Shown: positions 20,314-29,055, numbered from the stretch's first letter. The stretch: DNA of 32,280 bases from Vicinamibacterales bacterium (GCA_029940535.1 JAPYUM010000012.1:41164-73443); one strand, 5' to 3'. Notes: generated by a model from the letters alone, not told the origin. Made by a program: numbers and translations.

Positions 20314-21840
20314 CTAGTCCTCCAACCGGAACTGCACCGCTTCGGCCAGATGCTCCACCGTGATCCGGTCCGCCCCGGCGAGGTCGGCGATCGTGCGAGC
20401 GACCTTCATCAGCCGATGACAACTTCGCGCGGACAGGTGGAACCGACGACTGGCGGCATCGAGCACGCGTAGACCGGCGGCGTCGAGGGCGCAGTGGCGG
20501 GTGAGCGCCGCGCCCGCCAGTCGCGCGTTCACGGGGACGATCCCCTCGGAATGGTTCCGCACCGACTGGCGGTCGCGGGCCGCGAAGACCCGTCGCCGGA
20601 CGAAGGCCGACGACTCTCCAGGCGCCGCCATCGCGATCGCGGTGAACGGCACCGCCGGCACCCAGACGCTCAGATCAATCCGGTCGCGCAGCGGCCCGGA
20701 GAGGCGCCCCCGATACCGATCGATCTGCTGGGGTGTGCATCGGCAGACCCGCACCGGGTCGTCGTGATAGCCGCATGGACAGGGGTTCATGGCGGCGACG
20801 AGCATGAACCGGGCGGGAAAGACGGCGGTGCGGAGAGCCCGCGCGATCCGGATCGCGCCTTCTTCGAGTGGTTGGCGGAGCGCGTCCAGCACGTGCCGGG
20901 CGAACTCGGCCGTTTCGTCGAGCAGGAGCACGCCGTTGTGCGCCAGGCTGATCTCGCCGGGCCGCGGCAGGCTGCCACCACCGACGAGTGCGACGTTGGA
21001 CGCGGTGTGATGCGGCGCTCGGAACGGGGCCGCGGTCAGGAGCCCGGCGGCGGGAGGGAGGAGGCCGGCAACCGAGTGAATCGCGGTGGTTTCCAGGGCC
21101 TCGTCGAGCGTCAACGGCGGGAGGATGCCGGGGAGTCGCCGGGCGAGCATGCTCTTGCCGGCCCCTGGGGGGCCGACGAACAGCAGATTGTGCCCGCCGG
21201 CGGCCGCGACCTCGAGCGCCCGACGAGCCAGGGCCTGACCCTTGACGTCCGCCAGGTCGGCGGAGTGGGCCGGGTTCGTGTGGTGGGGGGCGGTGATGGG
21301 CGGCGACGGTGTCGGCGGGCGAGGCTGACGACCACTCAGAATCGCGACGGTTTCCTGCAGCGAGTTGACGCCGACGACGTCGAGTCCGGAGACAAGCGCC
21401 GCTTCCGTCGCGTTGGCCGCTGGCAGCACGATGTCTCGGATACCGTCTCGGCGCGCGCGGGCCGCAATCGGCAGCGTGCCGCGAATGGATCTCACCGCAC
21501 CGTCGAGGGACAACTCGCCGAGGACGATCGCCTCGTCAAGACGCCGGTGGGGGAGCAGACCCGACGCGGCCAGGACGCCGAGGGCAATGGGCAGGTCGAA
21601 GGCGGCCCCGACCTTGCGGATGTCGGCCGGGGAGAGATTGACGGTGACGCGTCGTTGCGGGAATTCGAACCCGGAGTTGCGGACGGCGCTCTGCACGCGC
21701 TCCCGTGACTCGCGCACGCTGGCATCCGGTAGTCCCACCATGGTGATGGTCGGCAGTCCGCCATCGGAGACGTCGACCTCGACATCGACCGGGTAGGCGT
21801 CGATTCCGAAGGTCGCAGCGGTGCGCAGCGTGGCCAACAC
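20314..21840 (-). CDS. comM: ComM/YifB-family Mg-chelatase-like AAA+ ATPase
   Basis: The 508-residue protein is of normal family length. The N-terminal Lon-protease-like domain (about 1-165) opens with 'ATFGIDAYPVDVEVDVSDGG' and contains 'GLPDASVRESRERV' and 'VNLSPADIRKVGAAFDLPIA'. The AAA+ domain (about 195-400) has Walker A 'GPPGAGKS' (223-230), Walker B 'GVLLLDETAEF' and the zinc-like motif 'MNPCPCGYHDDP'. The C-terminal Mg_chelatase_C part contains 'LSARSCHRLMKVARTIADLA'. ComM is a hexameric helicase that promotes branch migration during natural transformation in Vibrio and Acinetobacter; that role here is assumed from the family. It starts with GTG at 21840. The 160-bp gap to the dehydrogenase gene upstream suggests a separate promoter. 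Confidence 0.93.
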   Translation of the reverse strand: MLATLRTAATFGIDAYPVDVEVDVSDGGLPTITMVGLPDASVRESRERVQSAVRNSGFEFPQRRVTVNLSPADIRKVGAAFDLPIALGVLAASGLLPHRRLDEAIVLGELSLDGAVRSIRGTLPIAARARRDGIRDIVLPAANATEAALVSGLDVVGVNSLQETVAILSGRQPRPPTPSPPITAPHHTNPAHSADLADVKGQALARRALEVAAAGGHNLLFVGPPGAGKSMLARRLPGILPPLTLDEALETTAIHSVAGLLPPAAGLLTAAPFRAPHHTASNVALVGGGSLPRPGEISLAHNGVLLLDETAEFARHVLDALRQPLEEGAIRIARALRTAVFPARFMLVAAMNPCPCGYHDDPVRVCRCTPQQIDRYRGRLSGPLRDRIDLSVWVPAVPFTAIAMAAPGESSAFVRRRVFAARDRQSVRNHSEGIVPVNARLAGAALTRHCALDAAGLRVLDAASRRFHLSARSCHRLMKVARTIADLAGADRITVEHLAEAVQFRLED

Positions 21841-22000
21841 GACCGCGGCTATTGCAAGACGGTGTCCAGCAGATGGACCACCGGCGGCTACGTCTGCGTT
21901 CTCAGTGCCGGACTTACGTGAGACGGGACACTAGCAAATCCCGAGACGTCGAGCCGAGTCGGCATGGCAGGATGTGCCATCCGTCGCGCGTGACACGGGC

Positions 22001-23803
22001 CTAACGGGGGAGTTCGGCCTGGACGAACACGTGGTGCTGCTGACCGAGGTCCTGGGCTGACGGCGTGATGATGGTGCCTTCGCCGACGGTAATGCGCCGA
22101 TGGTCCCGTAGCGCCTGACGCACGTCGTCTTCACACACGAAATCGACCGCCACGTCCACCTCGGGGACCACGGACGTGCCAGCGGTGGTGCTCGCCACCG
22201 GTGTGACCGGGGGGGGAGCCGGGACCGGCGCCGTGGCGGAGGGGGTGATGGTCGGCGCGGCCGCAAGACTTGGTGGCGAAGCCTCCGAGGTGGCGGCGAT
22301 GCCGCGCGAGGCCAGGAACGTCTCGATTCGCCCCGAGAGCAGCGCCGGGTCGATGCCGCCGCGCTTCGGTTTGGATGGGGCCTCGGGGAGGCGAGGTCCC
22401 TCGGGAGAGTCGGCTGCGGGTGCGACGGGCGCTCGGGCCGGCCGGATCCCGTAGGCCAGTCGCTTCGTGTTCAGGAGATGTCGCGGAGTGATGTTGTCGG
22501 AGGTGATGTTACCGCCGTGTCCGCCGCAGCCGAGCGTCATTGATGGATCGAGCCCGGTGGTCATCCCGATCGAGCCGAGCGTGGTCGGGGTGTTCACCAC
22601 GATGCGGAACGCCGATTTCTTGAGGCCGAATTCGAGGATGACCTGTTCATCCTGCGAGTGGATCGACATCGTGTGTCCCATCCCGCCGTATCGAAGAATC
22701 TCCTGGCATCGGCTGCACGCCTCGTGCCAGTCCGCCACCACGTAGAACGAGAGGACGGGGCAGAGCTTCTCCATGGAGAGGGGATACTCGCGCCCAACGC
22801 CATCCAGCGGGGCAAGGAGCACCCGGGTGTCAGCCGGGACGTGGATGTCGACTCGGCCCGCAATCTCCAACGCCGTGCGACCGACCAGCTCCGGGTTCGG
22901 TAGGCGGTCCGCGGTGACCAAGGTCGCGGCCAGACGCTCGGCTTCAGCCGGGCTGAGAAAATAGCCGCCTTGTCGTTCGAATTCTCGACGCGCCTCGCCG
23001 GAAATGACCTCGTCGACGACAACGGAGTTCTCCGATGAACAGAGCACTCCGTTGTCGAACGTCTTCCCGGTGATGATGTCAGCCACGGCCTTGGCCAGAT
23101 CGGCGGTGCGCTCGACATAGGCGGGTGCGTTCCCGGGACCGACCCCGTAGGCCGGCTTGCCGGCGCTATAGGCGGCGCGGACCAGGGCCAGTCCCCCGGT
23201 CGCCAGGATGAGGGCCACCTCGCGGCGGCGCATCAGTTCCTGGGTACCTTCGAGCGTAATCGTGGTCATGCAACTGATCGACCCGTCCGGCGCACCAGCC
23301 GCCGTGGCGGCTTCGGTCATCACTTCCGCGACGCGTCGGATCGAGCGAACCGCGGACGGATGTGGGCTCAACACCACGGCACAGCGCGCCTTCAGACAGA
23401 CCAGCAGTTTGTAGATGGCGGTCGACGTGGGGTTGGTCGACGGGACGATGGCGGCGACGACGCCGAACGGTTCGGCGATATCCACCACCCGCACGTCGTC
23501 GTGCCGGGCGATGACGCCGACCGTGCGCATGGGCCTGATGAAGCGGTAAATGGTGTCGGCCGCGAACAGGTTCTTCTGGACCTTGTCCGCCTCAAGCCCG
23601 TATCCGGTTTCCTCGACCGCCATCCGGGCGAACGGCCCCGCCTGGGCGGCCGCGGCGCTGGCCATGGCGTCGACGATCCCGTCAATCTGCTCCTGGTTCA
23701 GCTCGGCCAGGCGTGTCTGCGCCGCTTTGGCACGCCGAGCCATTGTGCGGGCCTGCCGGATGGAGTCGAGGTCTCGGTCAGTCTGCGCGACAGAGTCGGC
23801 CAT
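22001..23803 (-). CDS. Microcompartment-type CoA-acylating aldehyde dehydrogenase with long C-terminal extension
   Basis: The protein has 600 residues from the ATG at 23803; a TTG at 23827 would add eight. The catalytic part (about 1-455) resembles EutE/PduP and the AdhE N-terminal domain. Visible motifs are 'IVPSTNPTSTAIYKLLVCLK', 'GVGPGNAPAYVERTAD' and the catalytic cysteine C255 in 'FDNGVLCSSENSVVVDE'. 'GKPAYGVGPGN' and 'LGCGGHGGNITSDNITPRHL' are also family-like. It should convert an aldehyde and CoA to acyl-CoA with NAD+. The last 145 residues are extra. They comprise a Pro/Ala linker, a short amphipathic helix 'DPALLSGRIETFLASRGI', a second low-complexity linker, and a folded-looking tail 'FVCEDDVRQALRD' to 'GTIITPSAQDLGQQ'. 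Helices on linkers often direct enzymes into microcompartments. It lies directly after the BMC-H gene, probably in one operon. Confidence 0.92.
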   Translation of the reverse strand: MADSVAQTDRDLDSIRQARTMARRAKAAQTRLAELNQEQIDGIVDAMASAAAAQAGPFARMAVEETGYGLEADKVQKNLFAADTIYRFIRPMRTVGVIARHDDVRVVDIAEPFGVVAAIVPSTNPTSTAIYKLLVCLKARCAVVLSPHPSAVRSIRRVAEVMTEAATAAGAPDGSISCMTTITLEGTQELMRRREVALILATGGLALVRAAYSAGKPAYGVGPGNAPAYVERTADLAKAVADIITGKTFDNGVLCSSENSVVVDEVISGEARREFERQGGYFLSPAEAERLAATLVTADRLPNPELVGRTALEIAGRVDIHVPADTRVLLAPLDGVGREYPLSMEKLCPVLSFYVVADWHEACSRCQEILRYGGMGHTMSIHSQDEQVILEFGLKKSAFRIVVNTPTTLGSIGMTTGLDPSMTLGCGGHGGNITSDNITPRHLLNTKRLAYGIRPARAPVAPAADSPEGPRLPEAPSKPKRGGIDPALLSGRIETFLASRGIAATSEASPPSLAAAPTITPSATAPVPAPPPVTPVASTTAGTSVVPEVDVAVDFVCEDDVRQALRDHRRITVGEGTIITPSAQDLGQQHHVFVQAELPR

Positions 23804-23858
23804 GGTGGCTGGTGGCCTGGATGGCAAGGAAAATCAAGAACCGCGTGTGCGGGGGGCC

Positions 23859-24137
23859 TTAGTCGCCGTTCGGCAGGATTTTCTCCACCTCGCCGTGCGG
23901 GCGCGGGATCACGTGTACCGACACCAGCTCGCCGACACGGCGGGCCGCGGCCGCCCCGGCATCGGTCGATGCTTTGACCGCGCCGACATCGCCCCGGACG
24001 AACACGGTGACGAACCCGGCTCCGATGTACTCCTTACCGACCAGCACGACGTTGGCCGCTTTGACCATGGCGTCGGCGGCCTCAATGGAACCAACCAGAC
24101 CCTTCGTTTCCACCATGCCGAGCGCTTCGAGGGACAT
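23859..24137 (-). CDS. BMC-H hexameric microcompartment shell protein
   Basis: The 92-residue protein is a single-domain shell protein of the PduA/EutM/CcmK type. The start '[20 protein letters not shown]' is diagnostic, as are '[20 protein letters not shown]' and '[20 protein letters not shown]'. Six copies would form a hexagonal tile; the loop '[10 protein letters not shown]' lines the central pore. GGAG lies 7 nt before the ATG. The acylating aldehyde dehydrogenase follows at 23803 with a 55-nt gap. No pentamer (EutN/CcmL), BMC-T or signature lyase gene is in the window, so other parts of the shell would have to be encoded elsewhere. Confidence 0.96.
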   Translation of the reverse strand: MSLEALGMVETKGLVGSIEAADAMVKAANVVLVGKEYIGAGFVTVFVRGDVGAVKASTDAGAAAARRVGELVSVHVIPRPHGEVEKILPNGD

Positions 24138-24249
24138 TATCGTTCTCCGGGTCGTACAGCCAGATTGGCGGTTGTGGGTGACTCACTCAGGTCCGTGAGG
24201 CGGAGCGAATCGCGCACCGGAGGCAAGACGCTAGGCCGAAAGCGCCGAT

Positions 24250-24278
24250 AATATAGCATATTGCAGAAGATGCGACAA
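24250..24278 (-). promoter_or_regulatory. Candidate promoter of the BMC shell/dehydrogenase genes
   Basis: On the minus strand there is TTGTCG (24278-24273), a 17-nt spacer and TATATT (24255-24250). It overlaps the promoter of the divergent lipoprotein gene. An inverted repeat AATAT-AGC-ATATT (24250-24262) covers the -10 box and may be an operator. Confidence 0.5.
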
Positions 24279-24290
24279 TAGCGCTATCAT
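24261..24290 (+). promoter_or_regulatory. Candidate promoter of the lipoprotein gene
   Basis: TTGCAG (24261-24266), an 18-nt spacer and TATCAT (24285-24290). A perfect 10-bp palindrome ATAGCGCTAT (24278-24287) overlaps the -10 box. The start codon lies only 14 nt after the -10 box, so the transcript would be leaderless or nearly so. Confidence 0.45.
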
Positions 24291-24304
24291 GTTGCGCTGT
24301 TCTT

Positions 24305-25210
24305 ATGAGCCCACGTTTGATCTCTTATCTGTCTCATCGTAGTGCTGCTGTGATCGGCAGTGCGGCCGTCCTGGCCAGCCTGGCCGGCTGTGGACTGGCC
24401 GATACCGCTTCACCAGTGGCGACGCCCGCGGTGGGGTTGAACCGGGCCCGGGTTCCGCTCGGCGGCCCACTCGAATTGACGTATCGGTTCACGGTGGCCC
24501 CGGATGCCGGTCTGTTTGCTGACGACTATCTCGTCTTCGTACATTTTCTGGACGCGGACGGTGACCTGATGTTCACCGATGACCATGCGCCGCCTCAGTC
24601 GACGACGAGCTGGCGACCGGGTCAGGAAATCAGCTACGACCGGCGGATGGTGGTGCCAGTCTTCCCGTATATCGGAGAGGTCACGGTGGCGCTGGGGTTG
24701 TATTCGGCAACGGCCGGAGACCGTCTACCGCTCGCCGGTGAGCACCTCGGTCAGCGATCCTATGAGGTGGCGACGCTCGAGATGGTGCCACAGTCGGAGA
24801 GCGGGTTCCTGATCTATGAGGATGGGTGGCACGCGGCTGAATCGGTGCCCGAAGAGCCGTATCGGGAGTGGCGTTGGACCACCGGCCAAGCGACCATCTC
24901 GTTCAGGAACACTCAAACTGACTCGACGTTGTATCTCGAGGTCGACGGTCGTCCCGAGTTGTTCGAGAGCCCCCAAATCCTGACGCTGAGTATCGGCGAC
25001 ACGCCGGTCGAGACCATCGAGCTCGGGTCGGCGGAGCCGAGCTACCACATCGTCCCGGTGTCGGGCGCCAGCTTGGGCGGTGCCGACACGGCCACCCTGA
25101 CGCTGACGGTTGATCCCTCGTTCGTGCCGTCGGAGGTCACCAACGGCGCCAACACCGACGGCCGCGAACTGGGGATGCAGGTGTTTTACGCCTTCCTCGA
25201 AGAGAACTAG
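24305..25210 (+). CDS. Predicted lipoprotein of unknown function
   Basis: The 301-residue protein has a lipoprotein signal peptide with the lipobox 'SLAGC' and acylated cysteine C29. The mature part looks all-beta, with two sandwich-like portions: about 40-160 ('LELTYRFTVAPDA', 'YLVFVHFLDADGDLMFTDDH') and about 165-300 ('GWHAAE', 'YLEVDGRPELF'). The second resembles carbohydrate-binding or galactose-binding-like segments found in glycan-related proteins. No enzyme motif was seen. There is no Shine-Dalgarno sequence before the ATG, which fits the close promoter. The lytic transglycosylase gene follows after 64 bp on the same strand. I do not recognise a named family. Confidence 0.8.
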   Translation: MSPRLISYLSHRSAAVIGSAAVLASLAGCGLADTASPVATPAVGLNRARVPLGGPLELTYRFTVAPDAGLFADDYLVFVHFLDADGDLMFTDDHAPPQSTTSWRPGQEISYDRRMVVPVFPYIGEVTVALGLYSATAGDRLPLAGEHLGQRSYEVATLEMVPQSESGFLIYEDGWHAAESVPEEPYREWRWTTGQATISFRNTQTDSTLYLEVDGRPELFESPQILTLSIGDTPVETIELGSAEPSYHIVPVSGASLGGADTATLTLTVDPSFVPSEVTNGANTDGRELGMQVFYAFLEEN

Positions 25211-25274
25211 GACCCCGAGCGGGTTCTTCGCGCACGACTATCGTGTCTTTGCGGTGACGCCGAGAAAGGTGTGC

Positions 25275-25973
25275 ATGAGCACTCTTGTCCGACGGCCGTG
25301 GTATTTTGGGGGAATGGCGTTTGCCTCAAGAGCCTTCCGATTGTCACTGTTGGCGCTGCTGCTGCTGGTCCGGCCAGCCGTCGCACCGGCATCGGCCGAG
25401 CTCGTTCTGTTGACGACCGGGCGGACGCTGGCCATCAGTGGCCATGAGTTCGAAGGCGATCGCGTGGTGCTGCATCTGCCGAACGGCGGGCAGATTGTCT
25501 GTGACCGATCACTGATCGTCCGCATCGAAGCGGACTACGCCCCACCGCCCCCGGTGGAGCGGTTGGCGGAGACGATAGTGCCACCGGCGCCGGTGCGGCC
25601 CTTTGCGGAGATTATCGACGCGGCGTCGGTGCGTCACGGGGTTGATTCCGCGCTGCTCTTCGCGCTCATCGAGGTGGAGTCGTCCTACAAACCGAACGCG
25701 GTGTCCGCGAAAGGCGCGATGGGGCTGATGCAGCTGATGCCCGCCACCGCCCACCAATACGCGGTGGCCGACCCCTACAACCCATCTGACAATGTCGAAG
25801 CCGGCACCAAACACCTCAGGTCGCTCCTCGACCGCTACGATGTCCATGCGGCCCTGGCGGCGTACAACGCGGGGGAGGGCTCGGTGCGCAAGTTCGGGGG
25901 GGTGCCTCCGTTCCCCGAAACCCGCCGCTACGTCACCAAGATTCTCGAACTGGCCGACGTCGAACACGACTAG
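25275..25973 (+). CDS. Lytic transglycosylase (SLT domain)
   Basis: The protein has 232 residues from the ATG at 25275, which follows AAAGG at good spacing. The open frame extends upstream to 25110 but into the previous gene. A signal peptide or anchor covers about 20-41 ('FRLSLLALLLLVRPAVAPAS'). A small beta region (about 43-88, 'GRTLAISGHEFEGDRVVLHL') probably acts in targeting. The SLT domain (about 108-225) has catalytic E135 in 'ALIEVESSYKPNAVS', then 'GAMGLMQLMPATA' and 'AALAAYNAGEGSVRKFGG'. It should cleave peptidoglycan glycan strands to 1,6-anhydro ends. Lying just before the pilus/secretion operon, it may open the wall for the envelope-spanning machine; that link is inferred. Confidence 0.92.
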   Translation: MSTLVRRPWYFGGMAFASRAFRLSLLALLLLVRPAVAPASAELVLLTTGRTLAISGHEFEGDRVVLHLPNGGQIVCDRSLIVRIEADYAPPPPVERLAETIVPPAPVRPFAEIIDAASVRHGVDSALLFALIEVESSYKPNAVSAKGAMGLMQLMPATAHQYAVADPYNPSDNVEAGTKHLRSLLDRYDVHAALAAYNAGEGSVRKFGGVPPFPETRRYVTKILELADVEHD

Positions 25974-26062
25974 CAGCCCGTAGTGAAAGCCCTGCGTCGC
26001 ACCGAGACCGGCGCTGGGCCGCCCGAGCAAGGCGAGAAGCCGGTCGGACCGTGCCCCGCCAC

Positions 26063-26071
26063 TGGTATGAT
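26063..26071 (+). promoter_or_regulatory. Candidate extended -10 promoter of the pilus/secretion operon
   Basis: TGGTATGAT has the TGn extension and a 5-of-6 match to the -10 box. There is no good -35 box. Transcription would begin about 75 nt before the pilC/gspF start. Confidence 0.35.
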
Positions 26072-26152
26072 TTCGTGTGGGCCGGTGCCGACTCTGCCTC
26101 TCTGACAACCGCCCACGCCACATGGCGGCGCGGCCACCCGGGTGCTGACGTT

Positions 26153-27361
26153 ATGGAGTTTCGTTGCAGGCTCGGCACCGACACCGGCGAAGTCATCGAG
26201 GAGATCCACGTCGCCGACAGCGAGCCCCTGCTCAGACGGGAACTGGAGTCCAAGGGACTCTACATCCTCTCGCTCAACCGGAAAGGCGGGTGGTTTGGGT
26301 CAGGTGTCTCCTTCTCGAGGCGGCGTCGAATCAAGACCCGTGAGTTCTTGGTGTTCAACCAAGAGCTTGCCACTCTGCTGCGAGCGGGGCTGCCGCTCGT
26401 GCAGTCACTCGACATTCTGCGCCAGCGCATAGAAGACCCCGGCTTCCGGGCGACACTCAATGACGTCCACGATCGGGTTCGCTCCGGCGCCGCGCTGTCA
26501 GAAGCGTTCGAAGCGCAGGGCGCCCTGATCCCGGGCATCTACACCGCATCTCTCGTGGCGGGCGAGAAAAGTGGTGGGCTCGAGGAAGTGATTCGACGTT
26601 ATGTCACCCACGTCAAGGTCGTCGCGAACGTGAAACGCAAGACCGTGGCGGCCCTCGTCTATCCGGTCATTCTGATGATGCTGTCGCTCGTCGTCGTCAG
26701 TATCATCGTGCTCCGCGTGGTGCCGGAGTTCGAAGGCTTTTACCAGAGCTTTGGTGAAGAACTGCCGGTGATCACACAGGTGATCGTGTCGATGTCAGCG
26801 TTCTTTCGCGCCTATTTCGTTCTGGTGGTGCTCGGCATCGGTGGTGTGATCGCGGCGGGCGGGTACTGGGTCCGGCAACCGGGTCAACTCGCGGTCCTCG
26901 ATCGCCTGATTCTCAGAGTGCCAGGGGCAGGGCGTATCGCGGGACGGTTTGCCACATCGCAGCTGGCGCGGACGCTCGCCACCCTGCTCAGCGGGGGGAT
27001 TCCGCTGGTCAACGCTCTCGATGTAGCGTCTCGCGCCCTCGGTAATCGATTCTTTGCCGAGCAGCTCAAGCTCGTTGGACAACGGGTGCGAGAGGGAGAG
27101 TCGCTGGCGTCGTCGCTGGCAGCGCGAGGCGTGTTCCCCGGGGTGGCGATCAAAATGGTGGAGGTTGGCGAGTCCACCGGGGCGTTGCAGGAGATGCTAA
27201 CGAGCGTGGCCGACTTCTTCGACGAGGAGATCGATACCCAACTCGGCCGGTTCGTGACCATCGTCGAGCCGGCCCTGCTGGTCATCATGGGCGTGGTGAT
27301 TGCGGCGCTGCTCATCGCGCTCTACATGCCGTTGCTGCAGATGGGGTCCGTACTGTCATGA
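26153..27361 (+). CDS. Type IV pilus/type II secretion inner-membrane platform protein (PilC/GspF)
   Basis: The protein has 402 residues from the ATG at 26153; the longer frame from 26051 adds a non-family extension. Two T2SSF domains lie at about 67-190 and 268-393. They share the pattern 'FNQELATLLRAGLPLVQSLD' and 'LARTLATLLSGGIPLVNALD'. Membrane segments are at about 166-189, 214-238 and 370-395. 'VAGEKSGGLEEVIRRY' and 'VEVGESTGALQEML' are the paired family motifs. It anchors the assembly ATPase and helps insert pilin subunits. Its stop overlaps the ATG of the ATPase gene (ATGA). Pilus versus type II secretion cannot be decided from this gene alone. Confidence 0.95.
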   Translation: MEFRCRLGTDTGEVIEEIHVADSEPLLRRELESKGLYILSLNRKGGWFGSGVSFSRRRRIKTREFLVFNQELATLLRAGLPLVQSLDILRQRIEDPGFRATLNDVHDRVRSGAALSEAFEAQGALIPGIYTASLVAGEKSGGLEEVIRRYVTHVKVVANVKRKTVAALVYPVILMMLSLVVVSIIVLRVVPEFEGFYQSFGEELPVITQVIVSMSAFFRAYFVLVVLGIGGVIAAGGYWVRQPGQLAVLDRLILRVPGAGRIAGRFATSQLARTLATLLSGGIPLVNALDVASRALGNRFFAEQLKLVGQRVREGESLASSLAARGVFPGVAIKMVEVGESTGALQEMLTSVADFFDEEIDTQLGRFVTIVEPALLVIMGVVIAALLIALYMPLLQMGSVLS

Positions 27362-29043
27362 CGAACGACCCGCGTTCCAACGTGGAAGTCCCGCCGGCCA
27401 CGCCGGCCGGCTCGTTGGACCCTGAGGAGCTGAATGTCGAGGTCGACACGTCGGCGGCCGACCACGCGGCGGAGGTCGCGCGGGCGCGTCAGCTGGCGGA
27501 ACGGTATCGGCTGGAGTTCGTTGACATGGAGAAGTTTCGCATCGATGCGGAACTTTTCCGGTCGATTCCGGCCGACCTGATGCTCCGCTATGGCTTCGTG
27601 CCCCATCGTAAGGACGACCAGACGCTCGTGATCGTGGTGTCGGATCCGTCCGACCTGCCGATGATCGACGAGTTGACGTTGCTGCTCAATACGACGATTC
27701 GGGTGACCGTCGGGACCTCGTCGGCCATCGAGACCATTCTCAAGAAGAGCGAGGGCTCGCAGCGGGTGCTCGACGAGGCGACCGAAAGCTTCGAGCTGCA
27801 GATTCTGCGGGAGGACGAGGGCAACGAGGACAACCTGACCGTCGAACGGTTGACGAGCGATATCAGTCCGGTGATTCGTCTCGTTGACTCGATGATCTAC
27901 ACGGCCCTCCAGCGGCGTGCCAGTGACATCCATATCGAGACGCAGGATGACGCGGTGTATGTGAAATATCGTATCGACGGCACGCTGCAGTCGGCGATGC
28001 GGCCCGTCGACAAGAGCTTTCACAGCGCGATCCTGTCTCGGGTCAAGGTCATGGCCGAGTTGGACATCGCCGAGAAGCGGGTGCCCCAGGACGGGCGATT
28101 CAAGGTGCGGGTTCCAGGCAAGACGATCGACTTCCGTGTCTCCGTCATGCCGACGGTGCACGGCGAGGACGCCGTCATCAGAATTTTGGACAAGGATGCC
28201 ATCAGCGAGCAGTTCCGCGAACTGCGACTCGACATTTTGGGGTTCGCCGAGTCGGAGTTGCGTCGGTTTCGTCGGGCCATCATGGAACCGTACGGCATGG
28301 TGCTGGTGACCGGGCCGACCGGCAGCGGCAAGACCACGACGCTGTACGCCGCGCTGTCGGAGATTCATTCGTCGGAAGACAAGATCGTCACCATCGAAGA
28401 CCCGGTGGAGTATCAACTGCACGGCATCACGCAGATTCCGATCAACGAACGCAAGGGTCTGACGTTCGCGCGGGGCCTGCGTTCCATCCTCCGACACGAC
28501 CCGGACAAGATCATGGTCGGCGAGATTCGCGACTCCGAAACGGCCCAGATTGCCATTCAGTCGGCCCTGACCGGTCACCTCGTGTTCACGACGGTCCACG
28601 CCAACAACGTGCTGGATGTTCTGGGGCGGTTCTTGAATATGGGCGTCGAGGCCTACCAGTTCGTGTCGTCGCTCAACTGCGTCATGGCGCAGCGGCTGGT
28701 GCGGATGGTCTGCCCCGAGTGTCGGCGCACGGCCACGGTGACACGCGAAGCGCTGGAGGAATCCGGTCTCGACCCGCAACTGGCCTACAAACACGAGTTC
28801 TTTGAAGGCGCGGGGTGTATCGACTGTGGTGGCACCGGCTATCGGGGACGCACGGCCCTATGCGAGTTGCTCGATCTGACCGATGAGATACGAGAGATGA
28901 TTCTCGCCAAGGCTCCCACGTCGGAGATCAAGCAGGTCATGCGGAACGAGGGCATGCGGTTCCTGCGCGACAGCGCGGTGGAGAAGTTGCTCTCCGGTCT
29001 CACCACGCTTCGCGAAATCAACAAGGTGACGTTCATCAAGTAG
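27358..29043 (+). CDS. Type IV pilus/type II secretion assembly ATPase (PilB/GspE)
   Basis: The 561-residue hexameric ATPase powers pilin or pseudopilin assembly. An N-terminal GspE/MshE-type domain (about 35-130) is followed by the catalytic core. Walker A is 'GPTGSGKTTT' (319-328), the Asp box is 'TIEDPVEYQLHGITQIPINE', Walker B is 'KIMVGEIRDSETAQIAIQ', and the His box is 'GHLVFTTVHANN'. A zinc-binding tetracysteine motif is complete: C452, C455, C487 and C490 ('CPEC', 'CIDC'). The length matches extension-type ATPases, not the retraction ATPase PilT. It starts in a 4-nt overlap with the platform gene. Confidence 0.96.
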   Translation: MTNDPRSNVEVPPATPAGSLDPEELNVEVDTSAADHAAEVARARQLAERYRLEFVDMEKFRIDAELFRSIPADLMLRYGFVPHRKDDQTLVIVVSDPSDLPMIDELTLLLNTTIRVTVGTSSAIETILKKSEGSQRVLDEATESFELQILREDEGNEDNLTVERLTSDISPVIRLVDSMIYTALQRRASDIHIETQDDAVYVKYRIDGTLQSAMRPVDKSFHSAILSRVKVMAELDIAEKRVPQDGRFKVRVPGKTIDFRVSVMPTVHGEDAVIRILDKDAISEQFRELRLDILGFAESELRRFRRAIMEPYGMVLVTGPTGSGKTTTLYAALSEIHSSEDKIVTIEDPVEYQLHGITQIPINERKGLTFARGLRSILRHDPDKIMVGEIRDSETAQIAIQSALTGHLVFTTVHANNVLDVLGRFLNMGVEAYQFVSSLNCVMAQRLVRMVCPECRRTATVTREALEESGLDPQLAYKHEFFEGAGCIDCGGTGYRGRTALCELLDLTDEIREMILAKAPTSEIKQVMRNEGMRFLRDSAVEKLLSGLTTLREINKVTFIK

Positions 29044-29055
29044 GCCACACCGACC

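Noticed and set aside
20494-21708. Plus-strand 404-codon frame opposite comM
   Set aside because: Glu/Arg/Gly-rich shadow of comM with no family motif.
26051-26152. Upstream extension of the pilC/gspF frame
   Set aside because: The added 34 residues are unlike the family, and the ATG at 26153 gives the usual length and N-terminus.
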